A stretch of 64,000 nt of DNA, taken from JAISST01 sp050434145. Lineage in GTDB: Bacteria > Fusobacteriota > Fusobacteriia > Fusobacteriales > Fusobacteriaceae. Where the stretch lies: positions 1 to 64,000 of the forward strand of contig NZ_JBNPVX010000011.1 in the NCBI RefSeq assembly GCF_050434145.1, written 5' to 3'. The notes below the pieces were generated by a model that was given only the letters and a program-made list of their open reading frames with translations, did no database searches and was not told where the DNA came from. The position numbers were made by a program, and so were the translations under genes. Positions 19,567 to 28,627 of the stretch are shown here, in pieces. Position 1 is the first letter of the stretch. Every line of letters begins with the position of its first letter.

Positions 19567-20270
19567 TGCTAAAAGTAACAAATCTGAATGTATATTATGG
19601 TGCCATTCATGCAATCAAAGGAATTGACCTTGAAGTAAATGCTGGTGAAATAGTCTCTTTGATAGGAGCCAATGGAGCTGGTAAAACTACTATATTACAT
19701 ACTATAACTGGTTTAAAAACCGCTACTACTGGTGAAATTTTTTATAATAATACAAATCTACAAAAAATAGAATCTAATAAAATTATTTCTTTAGGACTTG
19801 CTCATGTTCCAGAAGGAAGACATGTTTTTGCAAAAATGTCTGTAAGAGAAAATTTGGAAATGGGTGCTTATATCCTCTCTGATAAAATAATAATAGAAAA
19901 TAATCTATCCAAAGTTTTTCAACTGTTTCCACGTCTTCAAGAGCGTTCTAAACAACTAGCAGGCACATTATCAGGAGGAGAACAACAAATGCTTGCAATA
20001 GGGCGAGCCCTTATGTCAAACCCAAAGATTCTTTTGCTTGATGAGCCTAGTATGGGACTTTCTCCTTTATTAGTAAAGGAAGTCTTTAAAATAATAAGAA
20101 ACTTACATGAAAGTGGTATAACTATATTGCTTGTAGAACAAAATGCTAAAATGGCTCTTTCTATTTCTGACAGAGCTTATGTCCTTGAAACTGGTTCTAT
20201 TTCAATGACTGGAAATGCCCACAATTTACTAACAGATCCAAGAGTAAAAAAAGCATATCTAGGTGCTTAA
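19566..20270 (+). CDS. livF: Branched-chain amino acid ABC transporter ATPase LivF
   Basis: A 234-residue ABC ATPase. Walker A is GANGAGKT (34-41), the signature is LSGGEQQML and Walker B is LLLDEPSMGLSP. The VPEGRHVFAKMSVRENLEMG block and the ending VKKAYLGA are typical of LivF. Its ATG overlaps the livG stop by one base, so the liv ATPases are translationally coupled. It is the last transporter gene of the operon; the next gene follows after 11 nt. Confidence 0.94.
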   Translation: MLKVTNLNVYYGAIHAIKGIDLEVNAGEIVSLIGANGAGKTTILHTITGLKTATTGEIFYNNTNLQKIESNKIISLGLAHVPEGRHVFAKMSVRENLEMGAYILSDKIIIENNLSKVFQLFPRLQERSKQLAGTLSGGEQQMLAIGRALMSNPKILLLDEPSMGLSPLLVKEVFKIIRNLHESGITILLVEQNAKMALSISDRAYVLETGSISMTGNAHNLLTDPRVKKAYLGA

Positions 20271-20281
20271 GGAGGTTTTTT

Positions 20282-20905
20282 ATGAAAAAATTTGTTATTG
20301 CTATTTCCCGAGAACATGGTAGTCGTGGTAGAGAAATAGGAAGAATGACTGCTGAGGCATTGGGAATATCCTACTATGACCGAGAGATTCTAAAAATTGC
20401 TTCTGAAGAAAGTGGTATAAGTGAAGAACTCTTTGAAAAATATGAAGAGAAAAATTCTTTGTTGTACAAAATTGCTAAAAAAATTTATACTGGAGAAATA
20501 ATTCCACCTGGAAGAGTAGATTTTTTATCTGGAGATAATCTTTTTAACTATCAGGCAAAGGTAGCTAAAGAATTAGCTGAAAAAGAGTCTTTTGTGCTGA
20601 TTGGTCAGTGTGGTGGTTTTGTTCTAGAAGATGTACCTGATCTTAATCTCATCAGAGTCTTTGTTACTGCTAAATTAGAAGATAGAATTAAATCCATTGA
20701 AGAACGATATCATTTATCAGTTAAAGATATTGAAAAACTTATTGAAAAAACTGATAAACACAGAGCTGGATACTTTCAATATCACACTGGTGAAAAATGG
20801 TATGACATAAGAAATTGGGATCTTTGTATTGATACTAGTAAAATCTCTCTACACCAAGGTGTTGAATTAATTAAAAACTTTGTAAAAATAAAAGATGAAA
20901 TATGA
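20282..20905 (+). CDS. Cytidylate-kinase-like P-loop protein
   Basis: A 207-residue protein of the cytidylate kinase-like family (Cytidylate_kin2). The N-terminal REHGSRGREIG is the family's variant P-loop, followed by LGISYYDREILKIASEESG. It lacks the insert of classical Cmk and is common as an extra gene in anaerobes. Its real substrate is not known. It starts 11 nt after livF behind AAGGAGG and is probably cotranscribed with liv and kdsC, although no functional link to amino acid uptake is evident. Confidence 0.8.
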   Translation: MKKFVIAISREHGSRGREIGRMTAEALGISYYDREILKIASEESGISEELFEKYEEKNSLLYKIAKKIYTGEIIPPGRVDFLSGDNLFNYQAKVAKELAEKESFVLIGQCGGFVLEDVPDLNLIRVFVTAKLEDRIKSIEERYHLSVKDIEKLIEKTDKHRAGYFQYHTGEKWYDIRNWDLCIDTSKISLHQGVELIKNFVKIKDEI

Positions 20906-20940
20906 AATATATTTATTAAAAATTGCATAGGAGAAAATAT

Positions 20941-21462
20941 ATGAATTGTAATATCAAAGACATTAAATTAATTGTCTTAGATGTAGATGGAACCTTAACT
21001 GATGGAAAATTATATCTTGATAATAATAGAAATGAAATCAAGACTTTCAATGTAAAAGATGGTATAGCCTTGGCTAAATGGATTGCTTTAGGTGGAAGAA
21101 CGGCAATTATTACTGGAAGAGAATCAAATATAGTAAAAAATAGAGCTATAGAGCTAGGAATTCATCATATAAAACAAAATGTAAAAAATAAGAGTAATGC
21201 TCTCAAAGAAATTTTACAATATGAATCTCTTGATTTAAGGGAAGTGTGTTACATCGGAGATGATATTAATGATATTGGTATAATGTCAAAAGTAGGATTT
21301 CCTTGTTGCCCATCTGACTCTTGTGCAGAAGTAATCAAATTGTCCAATTATGTTTCTAAGGCAATCGGTGGTAATGGTGCAGTACGTGAAGTATTAGAAA
21401 AAATCATGAAAGAAAATGGTATGTGGAAAAAAATTATTGATTCATATTTAATGGAATATTAA
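20941..21462 (+). CDS. kdsC: 3-deoxy-D-manno-octulosonate 8-phosphate phosphatase
   Basis: A 173-residue HAD-family phosphatase. The DxD motif in LIVLDVDGTLTDGKLY carries the nucleophile and acid/base Asp. GGRTAIITGRES and the C-terminal CYIGDDINDIGIM complete the active site. Size and the lack of a cap domain match KdsC, which makes Kdo from Kdo-8-phosphate for LPS inner core. That fits a Gram-negative cell. The ATG at 20941 follows AGGAG at 20929; an upstream in-frame ATG at 20923 precedes the ribosome site. No other Kdo gene is in the window. Confidence 0.88.
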   Translation: MNCNIKDIKLIVLDVDGTLTDGKLYLDNNRNEIKTFNVKDGIALAKWIALGGRTAIITGRESNIVKNRAIELGIHHIKQNVKNKSNALKEILQYESLDLREVCYIGDDINDIGIMSKVGFPCCPSDSCAEVIKLSNYVSKAIGGNGAVREVLEKIMKENGMWKKIIDSYLMEY

Positions 21463-21537
21463 AAACTTCAATTATATTTATATTATTAATGTTAAAATAA
21501 CCCTCATTGTTCCAAAAAAGAATTTTTTATATAAGTC

Positions 21538-21566
21538 TTGACTTTATTCTGGAATAATTTTATAAT
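21538..21566 (+). promoter_or_regulatory. Promoter of the crt-bcd-etfBA operon
   Basis: TTGACT (21538-21543), exactly 17 nt, TATAAT (21561-21566). The predicted start near 21573 gives a leader of about 84 nt before crt. Confidence 0.8.
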
Positions 21567-21656
21567 TGTATTTGAGTATTTTTATATAATGTACTTAATG
21601 TTGTCTAAATAGTAAAAATTATATTAATGAAGTAAAATTTTAAGAAGGAGAATTTT

Positions 21657-22442
21657 ATGGATTATAAAAATTTAAACAATTTACTTGTAGAGGTAGATAA
21701 TCATTTGGCGATAATAAAATTAAATCGTCCCAAAGCTCTAAATGCTTTGAATAAGGCCATCTTGGATGAATTAGATATTGTTACTGATGCATTAAATGAT
21801 GATTCTGAGATTAGAGTTGTAATCATTACTGGTGAAGGTGAAAAAGCATTTGCAGCTGGTGCTGATGTAAGTGAAATGGCTAATCTTTCCTCTGAAAGTG
21901 GTAAAAATTGGGGTTTAATGGGCTCTAAAATTTTTAGAAAAATTGAAACATCCAAAAATATCTATATAGCTGCTATTAATGGATTTGCTCTAGGTGGTGG
22001 ATGTGAGCTTGCTATGGCTTGTGATCTCAGAATTGCTGCTAAAAGCGCAATATTAGGCCAACCTGAAGTTGCATTGGGAATTATACCGGGATTTAGTGGT
22101 ACTCAAAGATTGCAAAGGCTAGTTGGTGCTGGCAAAGCAAAAGAATTAATCTATACTTGTGATAAAATTCCTGCAGAAGAAGCTCTTACTATTGGCTTAG
22201 TTAACCATGTAGTCGAAAATGAAGAATTAATGACTAAAGCAAGAGAAATGGCAGAAAAAATCTTAAAGAATTCTTTTCATGCTGTTAGATTATCAAAAGA
22301 AGCTGTTAATCTTGGTGCACAAATGGATATTGATAGTGCTATTGAAGTGGAAGCAAATTTATTTGGGCTTTGTTTTGCACATAATGATCAAAAAGAAGGA
22401 ATGAGCGCTTTCTTAGAAAAGAGAAAACCAAAATATTCATAA
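21657..22442 (+). CDS. crt: Crotonase / 3-hydroxybutyryl-CoA dehydratase
   Basis: A 261-residue enoyl-CoA hydratase family protein. The oxyanion-hole segment FAAGADVSEM and the two catalytic Glu residues, Glu117 in ALGGGCELAMACD and Glu137 in GQPEVALGIIPG, are all present. Place at the head of crt-bcd-etfB-etfA points to (S)-3-hydroxybutyryl-CoA dehydration to crotonyl-CoA in butyrate formation. The thiolase and hydroxybutyryl-CoA dehydrogenase genes are not in the window. A close paralogue is at 31078. ATG after AAGGAG. Confidence 0.92.
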   Translation: MDYKNLNNLLVEVDNHLAIIKLNRPKALNALNKAILDELDIVTDALNDDSEIRVVIITGEGEKAFAAGADVSEMANLSSESGKNWGLMGSKIFRKIETSKNIYIAAINGFALGGGCELAMACDLRIAAKSAILGQPEVALGIIPGFSGTQRLQRLVGAGKAKELIYTCDKIPAEEALTIGLVNHVVENEELMTKAREMAEKILKNSFHAVRLSKEAVNLGAQMDIDSAIEVEANLFGLCFAHNDQKEGMSAFLEKRKPKYS

Positions 22443-22509
22443 GTTTTTATATCAAATTTAGTATGCAATAAAAATAACATAAATAAAAATCAGTAGGAGG
22501 AATCAAAGA

Positions 22510-23649
22510 ATGGAATTTAAAATTTCTAGAGAACATGAACTTTTCAGACAAATGATAAGAGAATTTGCTGAGAAAGAAGTAAAACCTTTAGCTGCAGAGA
22601 TTGATGAACAAGAAAGATTTCCAAGAGAAACTGTCGAAAAAATGAAAGAGATTGGTTTGTTTGGAATTCCTATGCCTAAAGAATATGGAGGTGCTGGTGG
22701 TGACTATTTAATGTATGCTATGGCAGTTGAAGAATTGTCAAAAGTATGTGCTACTACTGGTGTTATGTTATCTGCACATACTTCTTTGGGAACTTGGCCA
22801 ATCTATAAGTATGGTACTCCAGCACAAAAGGAAAAATACTTACCAGATTTGTGTAGCGGAAAAAAATTAGGAGCGTTTGGACTGACTGAACCTAATGCTG
22901 GTACAGATGCAGCTTTACAACAAACTGTAGCTGTACTAGATGGAGATAATTACATAATTAATGGTAGCAAAATATTCATAACTAATGCTGAAGAAGCAGA
23001 CACTTATGTTGTTTTTGCTATGACAGACAAATCAAAAGGTACAAAAGGAATATCTGCTTTTATATTGGAAAAAGGTATGAAAGGATTTTCTTTCGGAAAA
23101 CATGAAAAAAAATTAGGAATAAGAGGATCTGCTACTTGTGAATTAATATTTGAAGATGTAGTGGTTCCAAAAGAAAACTTATTAGGTGCTGAAGGAAAAG
23201 GATTTGGTATTGCAATGTCTACTCTAGATGGTGGTAGAATTGGTATAGCTTCTCAAGCTCTTGGAATTGCTCAAGGTGCACTTGATGAAACTGTGAAATA
23301 TACTAAAGAAAGAAAACAATTTGGAAGATCTATTGCACAATTCCAAAATACACAATTCCAAATGGCTGACCTTGATGTGAAAGTAGAAGCTTCTAGATTA
23401 CTTGTTTATAAAGCTGCTTGGGCTGAATCTGTAGGAATTCCTCATGGATTATTTGCTGCTAGAGCAAAATTATATGCTGCAGAAACAGCTATGGAAGTAA
23501 CTACCAAAGCTGTTCAATTCCATGGTGGATATGGATACACTAGAGATTATCCAGTAGAAAGAATGATGAGAGATGCAAAAATAACTGAAATATATGAAGG
23601 AACTTCAGAGGTTCAAAGAATGGTTATTGCTGGAAATCTATTTAAATAA
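22510..23649 (+). CDS. bcd: Butyryl-CoA dehydrogenase (acyl-CoA dehydrogenase)
   Basis: A 379-residue FAD-dependent acyl-CoA dehydrogenase. The motifs [14 protein letters not shown] and [15 protein letters not shown] bind FAD. The catalytic base is Glu363 in [11 protein letters not shown], the short-chain dehydrogenase position. With EtfBA directly downstream it probably forms the bifurcating Bcd/Etf complex that reduces crotonyl-CoA to butyryl-CoA with NADH while reducing ferredoxin. Bifurcation is inferred from the gene order known in clostridia and fusobacteria. ATG follows AGGAGGAA. Confidence 0.93.
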   Translation: MEFKISREHELFRQMIREFAEKEVKPLAAEIDEQERFPRETVEKMKEIGLFGIPMPKEYGGAGGDYLMYAMAVEELSKVCATTGVMLSAHTSLGTWPIYKYGTPAQKEKYLPDLCSGKKLGAFGLTEPNAGTDAALQQTVAVLDGDNYIINGSKIFITNAEEADTYVVFAMTDKSKGTKGISAFILEKGMKGFSFGKHEKKLGIRGSATCELIFEDVVVPKENLLGAEGKGFGIAMSTLDGGRIGIASQALGIAQGALDETVKYTKERKQFGRSIAQFQNTQFQMADLDVKVEASRLLVYKAAWAESVGIPHGLFAARAKLYAAETAMEVTTKAVQFHGGYGYTRDYPVERMMRDAKITEIYEGTSEVQRMVIAGNLFK

Positions 23650-23697
23650 AATAAGATTTGCTAAATAATTTATCAAAAATTTTATGGAGGATTGAAG

Positions 23698-24486
23698 ATG
23701 AATATAGTAGTTTGTATAAAACAAGTTCCTGATACAACAGAAATCAAGTTAGATCCAATCAAAGGAACATTAATAAGAGATGGAGTTCCTAGTATTATGA
23801 ACCCTGATGATAAAGCTGGTCTTGAAGAAGCTTTGGTGCTTAAAGATAAATATAATGCTCATGTTACTGTAATAACTATGGGCCCACCACAAGCAGAAGC
23901 TATTTTGAGAGAGGCTTATGCAATGGGTGTAGATAGAGCTATTCTTCTAACTGATAGAAAATTTGGTGGCGCTGACACATTAGCTACTTCTAATACAATT
24001 GCTGCTGCTCTAAAAAAATTAGATATAGATTTAATCATAGCTGGAAGACAAGCTATTGATGGTGATACTGCACAAGTAGGACCACAAATAGCTGAACATT
24101 TGGGATTACCACAAGTTTCTTATGTAAAAGAAATGGAGTATGCTGAAGCATCTAAAACTCTAACTATCAAAAGAGCTGTAGAAGATGGGTACTATCTTAT
24201 GGAAGTAGAGTTACCTGCTCTAGTTACTGTTCTTACAGAGGCTAATAGTCCTAGATATATGAGAGTAAAGGGAATAGTAGAAGCTTTCGATAAACCTATC
24301 GAAACTTGGACATTTGAGGATATTAGTATAGATGAAAATATCGTTGGTTTGAAAGGTTCCCCTACAAAAGTTAAAAAGTCATTCACTAAAGGTGCTAAAC
24401 AAGCTGGTAAAGTGTTTGATAACTTGGATACAAGAGAAGCTGTTAACTTGATTATAGAAAAATTAAAAGAAAAATTTGTTATTTAA
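23698..24486 (+). CDS. etfB: Electron transfer flavoprotein beta subunit
   Basis: A 262-residue EtfB starting MNIVVCIKQVPDTTEIK. The block AGRQAIDGDTAQVGPQIAEH and the signature VELPALVTVLTEANSPRYM are typical. The ATG at 23698 is 7 nt after GGAGG; a TTG two codons upstream is too close to that site. It pairs with EtfA to carry electrons to or from Bcd. In bifurcating Etfs this subunit binds the second FAD. Confidence 0.93.
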   Translation: MNIVVCIKQVPDTTEIKLDPIKGTLIRDGVPSIMNPDDKAGLEEALVLKDKYNAHVTVITMGPPQAEAILREAYAMGVDRAILLTDRKFGGADTLATSNTIAAALKKLDIDLIIAGRQAIDGDTAQVGPQIAEHLGLPQVSYVKEMEYAEASKTLTIKRAVEDGYYLMEVELPALVTVLTEANSPRYMRVKGIVEAFDKPIETWTFEDISIDENIVGLKGSPTKVKKSFTKGAKQAGKVFDNLDTREAVNLIIEKLKEKFVI

Positions 24487-24518
24487 CAAATGAACCTTAG
24501 AAGAAAGGAGATATGATA

Positions 24519-25520
24519 ATGAATTTAAATGATTATAAAGGAATATTAGTCTTTGCTGAGCAAAGAGATGGTGTATTACAAAATGTTGGTCTTGAATTAA
24601 TTGGAAAAGCTAAAGAATTAGCTACAAAATTACAAGGTGGAGTTACTGCTGCTCTTATTGGAGCTAATGTAGAAGGTCTTGCAAAAGATCTTGTTGCATA
24701 TGGTGCTGATGAAGTAATAGTAGTAGATCAAGCAAAACTTGAAGTATATGATACTGAAGCTTATACACAAGTTTTTAAAGCTATTATAGATGCAAAAAAA
24801 CCTGAAATAGTTCTATTCGGAGCTACTACATTGGGAAGAGATTTGGCTCCTCGTGTATCTTCTAGAGTCGTTACTGGACTTACAGCTGACTGTACAAAAT
24901 TAGAAGTAAATGATGAAGGTGGATTAGAAATGACAAGACCTGCTTTTGGTGGGAACTTGATGGCTACTATCATCTGTCCTGACCATAGACCTCAAATGTC
25001 TACTGTAAGACCAGGAGTTATGCAAAAATTGGAAAAAGATGCTGCTAGAACTGGAAAAATTGAAAAAATGGATGTTACTTTAGATACATCTAAATTAAAA
25101 GTAAAAGTAAAAGAAATAGTAAAAGAAACTAAAAACAAAGTAGATATTGCTGATGCAAGTATTCTTGTTTCTGGTGGAAGAGGAATCGGAAGTGCAGATA
25201 ATTTCTGTGCTTTGCAAGCTGTTGCAGATGAAATAGGTGCTACTGTATCTGCTTCAAGAGGGGCTGTAGATGCTGGTTACCTTGGACATGATAGACAAGT
25301 AGGACAAACTGGTAAAACAGTAAGACCTGACATCTATTTTGCTTGTGGTATATCTGGAGCTATCCAACATATTGCTGGTATGGAAGAATCTGAGTATATT
25401 ATAGCTATCAATAAAGATGCTAATGCCCCTATGTTTGACCTTGCTAGTATTGGTATTGTTGGAGATGCTAACAAAATTATGCCTTTATTGGCTGAATCAT
25501 TAAAATCAGCAAAAAAATAA
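24519..25520 (+). CDS. etfA: Electron transfer flavoprotein alpha subunit
   Basis: A 333-residue EtfA. The C-terminal FAD domain carries ILVSGGRGIGSADNF, ASRGAVDAGYL and RQVGQTGKTVRPDIYFACG followed by ISGAIQH. The ATG at 24519 is 8 nt from AAAGGAG; the ATG at 24513 is only 2 nt from it and is less likely. It is the last gene of the butyrate operon, closed by a strong terminator. Confidence 0.93.
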   Translation: MNLNDYKGILVFAEQRDGVLQNVGLELIGKAKELATKLQGGVTAALIGANVEGLAKDLVAYGADEVIVVDQAKLEVYDTEAYTQVFKAIIDAKKPEIVLFGATTLGRDLAPRVSSRVVTGLTADCTKLEVNDEGGLEMTRPAFGGNLMATIICPDHRPQMSTVRPGVMQKLEKDAARTGKIEKMDVTLDTSKLKVKVKEIVKETKNKVDIADASILVSGGRGIGSADNFCALQAVADEIGATVSASRGAVDAGYLGHDRQVGQTGKTVRPDIYFACGISGAIQHIAGMEESEYIIAINKDANAPMFDLASIGIVGDANKIMPLLAESLKSAKK

Positions 25521-25542
25521 TATTAAATATGTTTCATTAACT

Positions 25543-25575
25543 AAGTCGAAGAAATTATTTTCTTCGACTTTTTAT
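25543..25575 (+). terminator. Terminator of the crt-bcd-etfBA operon
   Basis: A perfect 12-bp stem AAGTCGAAGAAA/TTTCTTCGACTT (25543-25554 with 25559-25570), TTAT loop and a T-run after it. Confidence 0.92.
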
Positions 25576-25715
25576 AATGTTAATGTTAAAGTCTTATTAA
25601 ATAAAAAGAAAAGCAGTTTCCCACTTTTCTAATTATGATATTTATGCAACTCCTATTTTTATTATTTATTTTATTATTTATGTGATTTCTATAAAAATTT
25701 ACTAATATTAATTTT

Positions 25716-26123
25716 CTAGTTTTTCTTTAATATTTTTGCCTGTCCTTTCAAAACCTCTTTACCATCCTGATTCTTGCATATAGTTTCCAAAAGTATTACA
25801 TTTTTATCTGAAACTATTTCTAATACCTCTACACTAGCTTCTATTGTGTCACCAAAATAAACTGGTGCTACAAATTTCATGTCTTGCCCCATATAAATAC
25901 TTCCTTCTCCTGGTAATTTTGTCCCAATGACTGCCGATATTAACCCTGCAGTCAGCATTCCATGGGCTATTCGATGCTTAAACATTGTGCTTTTTGCGTA
26001 TTCTTCATCAAGATGTGCTGGATTTACATCCAAAGTGATTCCTGAATATAAAATAACATCCGTCTCTGTTATTGTTTTTCTTATACTCGCCTTCATTCCA
26101 GTTTTTATATCTTCAAATTTCAT
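25716..26123 (-). CDS. MaoC-like (R)-specific enoyl-CoA hydratase
   Basis: A 135-residue hot-dog-fold protein of the MaoC/PhaJ type. The hydratase motif is in SGITLDVNPAHLDEEYA (Asp32, Asn34, His37), followed by AHGMLTAGLISAVIG. Such proteins interconvert (R)-3-hydroxyacyl-CoA and trans-2-enoyl-CoA. ATG follows TTGGAGG. It lies 260 nt downstream of the CoA-transferase gene on the same strand and may have its own promoter (TATAAT at 26198-26203, weak -35). It would complement the (S)-specific crotonases nearby. Substrate is inferred. Confidence 0.85.
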   Translation of the reverse strand: MKFEDIKTGMKASIRKTITETDVILYSGITLDVNPAHLDEEYAKSTMFKHRIAHGMLTAGLISAVIGTKLPGEGSIYMGQDMKFVAPVYFGDTIEASVEVLEIVSDKNVILLETICKNQDGKEVLKGQAKILKKN

Positions 26124-26154
26124 TTTGCCTCCAAATATTACAATATTATGGGGC

Positions 26155-26214
26155 CATTACCAAACTATTTTAAAAATATATCTCAAATCAAGATCCCATT
26201 ATAATATGGTAATG
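26155..26214. promoter_or_regulatory. Spaced inverted repeat around the maoC-like promoter
   Basis: CATTACCA (26155-26162) and its exact complement TGGTAATG (26207-26214) lie 44 nt apart on both sides of a leftward TATAAT (26198-26203). They could be two half-operators. The 8-bp match in AT-rich DNA is only moderately significant. Confidence 0.3.
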
Positions 26215-26382
26215 TCCTTAAATATAAAATAAATTAGTTAGAAAATTTTAGAATTATTCCCTATTTATCTTTTTTAATACAACTTTCTTATTTTTTATAT
26301 TGAGTTTCTGCAATAAAACATAACATAAATATTATTTATTAAATAATATATTGGACAATAAAAGTTGCACTATTAAAAATAA

Positions 26383-27939
26383 TTATAAAATTAATCCCAT
26401 TTTTTCCTTACTAAATATTCTTGAATCCATCAATTTTAGTTCATTACTTATTATAGGTATAAATTCCATTTGATTTAAAATATCTTTTTCCAAATCAACA
26501 CCAGGAGCTATTTCTATCAATGTTAATCCTTCTTTTTTTAATTGAAAAACAGCTCTTTCTGTTACATAAATAACTTTTTTATTGTTTTCCTTTGCTACAT
26601 TACCACTAAAAGTAATTTGTTCTACATTATTTATAAATTTCTTTATTTTTCCTTCTGATAATATTTTTAACTTACCATTGTCCACATCTACTTTCAGTCC
26701 ATTGGCAGTGAATGTTCCTAAAAATACAACTTCTTTTGCATTTTGTGTTATATTAATAAATCCACCACAACCAGCTATCTTAGTCCCAAATTTAGATACA
26801 TTTATGTTTCCAAATTGATCACATTGAGCAAGTCCTAGAAAAGCCATGTCTAATCCTCCACCATCATAGAAGTCAAATTGTGATGCTTGATCTATAATAC
26901 ATGCTGGATTAATTGAGGCACCAAAATTAAGTCCACCCTCTGGAGTACCACCAATAACCCCTGGCTCTACAGTTGGTACGAAATATTCCTCTTGTCCTTC
27001 TTCATTCAAAACCTTTGCTATTACTTCAGGCATTCCTATCCCATAATTTAAAACAGTTTTATCTCTCGATAATAACATAGCACATCTTCTTGAAATCATC
27101 TTTCGCTCATCAAATGGTACTATACTTTGTTCAATAATTTCACTTGTAATCTTTCGACTTACATAGTCAGGATTAAAATCATGGATATATGTCTGTTTAT
27201 TATATTCAGGCACTTCAGAAACCACTATATAATCAACCATAATTCCTGGAATAATTACATCATGAGGTTGAATTGTACCTGTTTTTACTCTTTTTTTCAC
27301 TTGTACTATTACTTTTCCACCAGCATTTCTTATGGCTGTTGCTATAGAGAGTTTCTCTCCTGTTAATGGTTCTTCCTCACATGAAATATTTCCTTCCTCA
27401 TCTGCAGAAGTTCCTTTTAGTATTGCTACATCCCCTTTTTGACCATGAAAGAATAAAACTTCCCTTCCATTTAGCTTTATTTTTTCTACTATATCATCTT
27501 GTGTGACACTATTCAATTTTCCACCTTGTAAATCTGGATCAACAAAAGTTCCCAATCCCACATGAGATATAGTTCCAGGTTTTTTTGCTGCCATATCCCT
27601 GAACATTTGTGCCACTACACCTTGTGGCAAATTATACGCCTCTATATCATTATTATTAGCTAATTTACCAATGGCAGGTCCCAATCCCCAGTGTCCGCCT
27701 ATAGCTTTTTTTAACATTCCTTTGTGACCAAATCTGTTTAATCCTTGTGTTTTACTATCACCAAAACCAGCAGCAAACATTATTGTAAGATTTTTAGGGG
27801 TATTTTTCTCTAGAAAAGATTTTTCCATTTCAAAAAGAATCTCCTCTGGAATTCCTATACCAACAAAACCACTTAACAACAAAAATGAATTGTCTTTAAT
27901 TAAGTTAGCAGCCTCTGATGCATTTATAAACTTAGACAT
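26383..27939 (-). CDS. Fused acyl-CoA:carboxylate CoA-transferase (family I)
   Basis: A 518-residue single-chain CoA-transferase with alpha-like and beta-like halves, as in propionate/acetate CoA-transferases and YdiF. The glycine-rich GFVGIGIPEE and GGHWGLGPAIG lie in the first half. The catalytic Glu that forms the CoA thioester is Glu325 in VPTVEPGVIGG. Such enzymes move CoA between short-chain acids, for example acetyl- or butyryl-CoA to a hydroxy acid. ATG follows AAAGGAGCT. It has a strong promoter and stands between the MaoC gene and the divergent LysR gene. The true acid substrate is unknown. Confidence 0.87.
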   Translation of the reverse strand: MSKFINASEAANLIKDNSFLLLSGFVGIGIPEEILFEMEKSFLEKNTPKNLTIMFAAGFGDSKTQGLNRFGHKGMLKKAIGGHWGLGPAIGKLANNNDIEAYNLPQGVVAQMFRDMAAKKPGTISHVGLGTFVDPDLQGGKLNSVTQDDIVEKIKLNGREVLFFHGQKGDVAILKGTSADEEGNISCEEEPLTGEKLSIATAIRNAGGKVIVQVKKRVKTGTIQPHDVIIPGIMVDYIVVSEVPEYNKQTYIHDFNPDYVSRKITSEIIEQSIVPFDERKMISRRCAMLLSRDKTVLNYGIGMPEVIAKVLNEEGQEEYFVPTVEPGVIGGTPEGGLNFGASINPACIIDQASQFDFYDGGGLDMAFLGLAQCDQFGNINVSKFGTKIAGCGGFINITQNAKEVVFLGTFTANGLKVDVDNGKLKILSEGKIKKFINNVEQITFSGNVAKENNKKVIYVTERAVFQLKKEGLTLIEIAPGVDLEKDILNQMEFIPIISNELKLMDSRIFSKEKMGLIL

Positions 27940-28001
27940 TAAATCAGCTCCTTTTGTAATTTTTTTGAAAATTTTGAGTATTTTGATTTAAAACTAAGTC
28001 A

Positions 28002-28034
28002 CATTATCCCAATTTGTTATATTTTTCTGATTTA
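28002..28034. promoter_or_regulatory. Operator-like motif shared with the GntP permease promoter
   Basis: The plus-strand string ATTATCCCAA, then after a short gap TTATATTT and CTGATTTA, recurs at 29665-29700 before the permease gene. Here it lies just downstream of the predicted start of the leftward CoA-transferase transcript; there it lies just downstream of the rightward permease start. Since it faces both ways relative to transcription, it acts as DNA rather than RNA. Confidence 0.45.
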
Positions 28035-28042
28035 CTAATTGG

Positions 28043-28071
28043 ATTATAGTTTTTACTTTTTTAAAAGTCAA
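28043..28071 (-). promoter_or_regulatory. Promoter of the CoA-transferase gene
   Basis: Minus strand TTGACT, exactly 17 nt, TATAAT. The predicted start is near 28036, giving a leader of about 97 nt. The remaining bases from 28072 to 28304 are AT-rich and show nothing further. Confidence 0.8.
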
Positions 28072-28304
28072 TATAATTTTTTCTATGAAAATTTCTTGAA
28101 AAATAATTTTCATTTTTTTGTATTTTTATATTTTTTTCAAATATGTTAGAATATGCATATAAAAAGGATTTTAATTAGTTTTATATATTGTCTTCATGAA
28201 ATTCATTCATATACTATATGATAAAATACCATTTAGTATAAAATTATAAGTGATATATAATTCTATTGTATATAAACTAAATAATTTTTTATCTTTCTTT
28301 TTTA

Positions 28305-28607
28305 GGCAGTTGCAAAGTACAAAGTTATCTTTATTATTTTTGCAAAAGATTTATTATATAAATAAATCTTTTGGGGTTTGGGGCCTGCCTCCAAAAGTGC
28401 TGAGCCGCTGCTTGTGGCTCTCTACATTCGCTGACATCACGACATACTATCCACATAAGCAAAATATCGTGTCTAAGACATTCATTTTGCTAACTGGATA
28501 GCAAGACACTGCACAATCCCGACACAGTCAAGCATAGCTTGGCTGGAAGAAAAGAAAAATTAATAGAAGTGTGAATTTTACAAGTAAAAAATAGTTTTGC
28601 AACAGCT
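28305..28607 (-). mobile_element. MITE-like repeat, copy 1 (303 bp, longest, inverted)
   Basis: This is the longest of four related intergenic repeats. Its ends are imperfect inverted repeats: GGCAGTTGCAAAGTA on the left and, read on the minus strand, AGCTGTTGCAAAACTA on the right. Both are flanked by TA, as expected for IS630/Tc1-like elements. The reverse complement matches copies 2 and 3 along its length (GTCTTGCTATCCAGTTAGCA shared with copy 2; CCCCAAACCCCAAA shared with copy 3). It holds a perfect 12-bp hairpin at 28344-28372. It has no coding capacity. It ends about 20 nt before the LysR translation signals. Confidence 0.75.
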
Positions 28608-28627
28608 TATTTCTTTATTTTTAGGAG

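Noticed and set aside
28250..28501. 83-codon open frame overlapping MITE copy 1
   Set aside because: It runs through the repeat, has no ribosome site and is not kept in the other copies.
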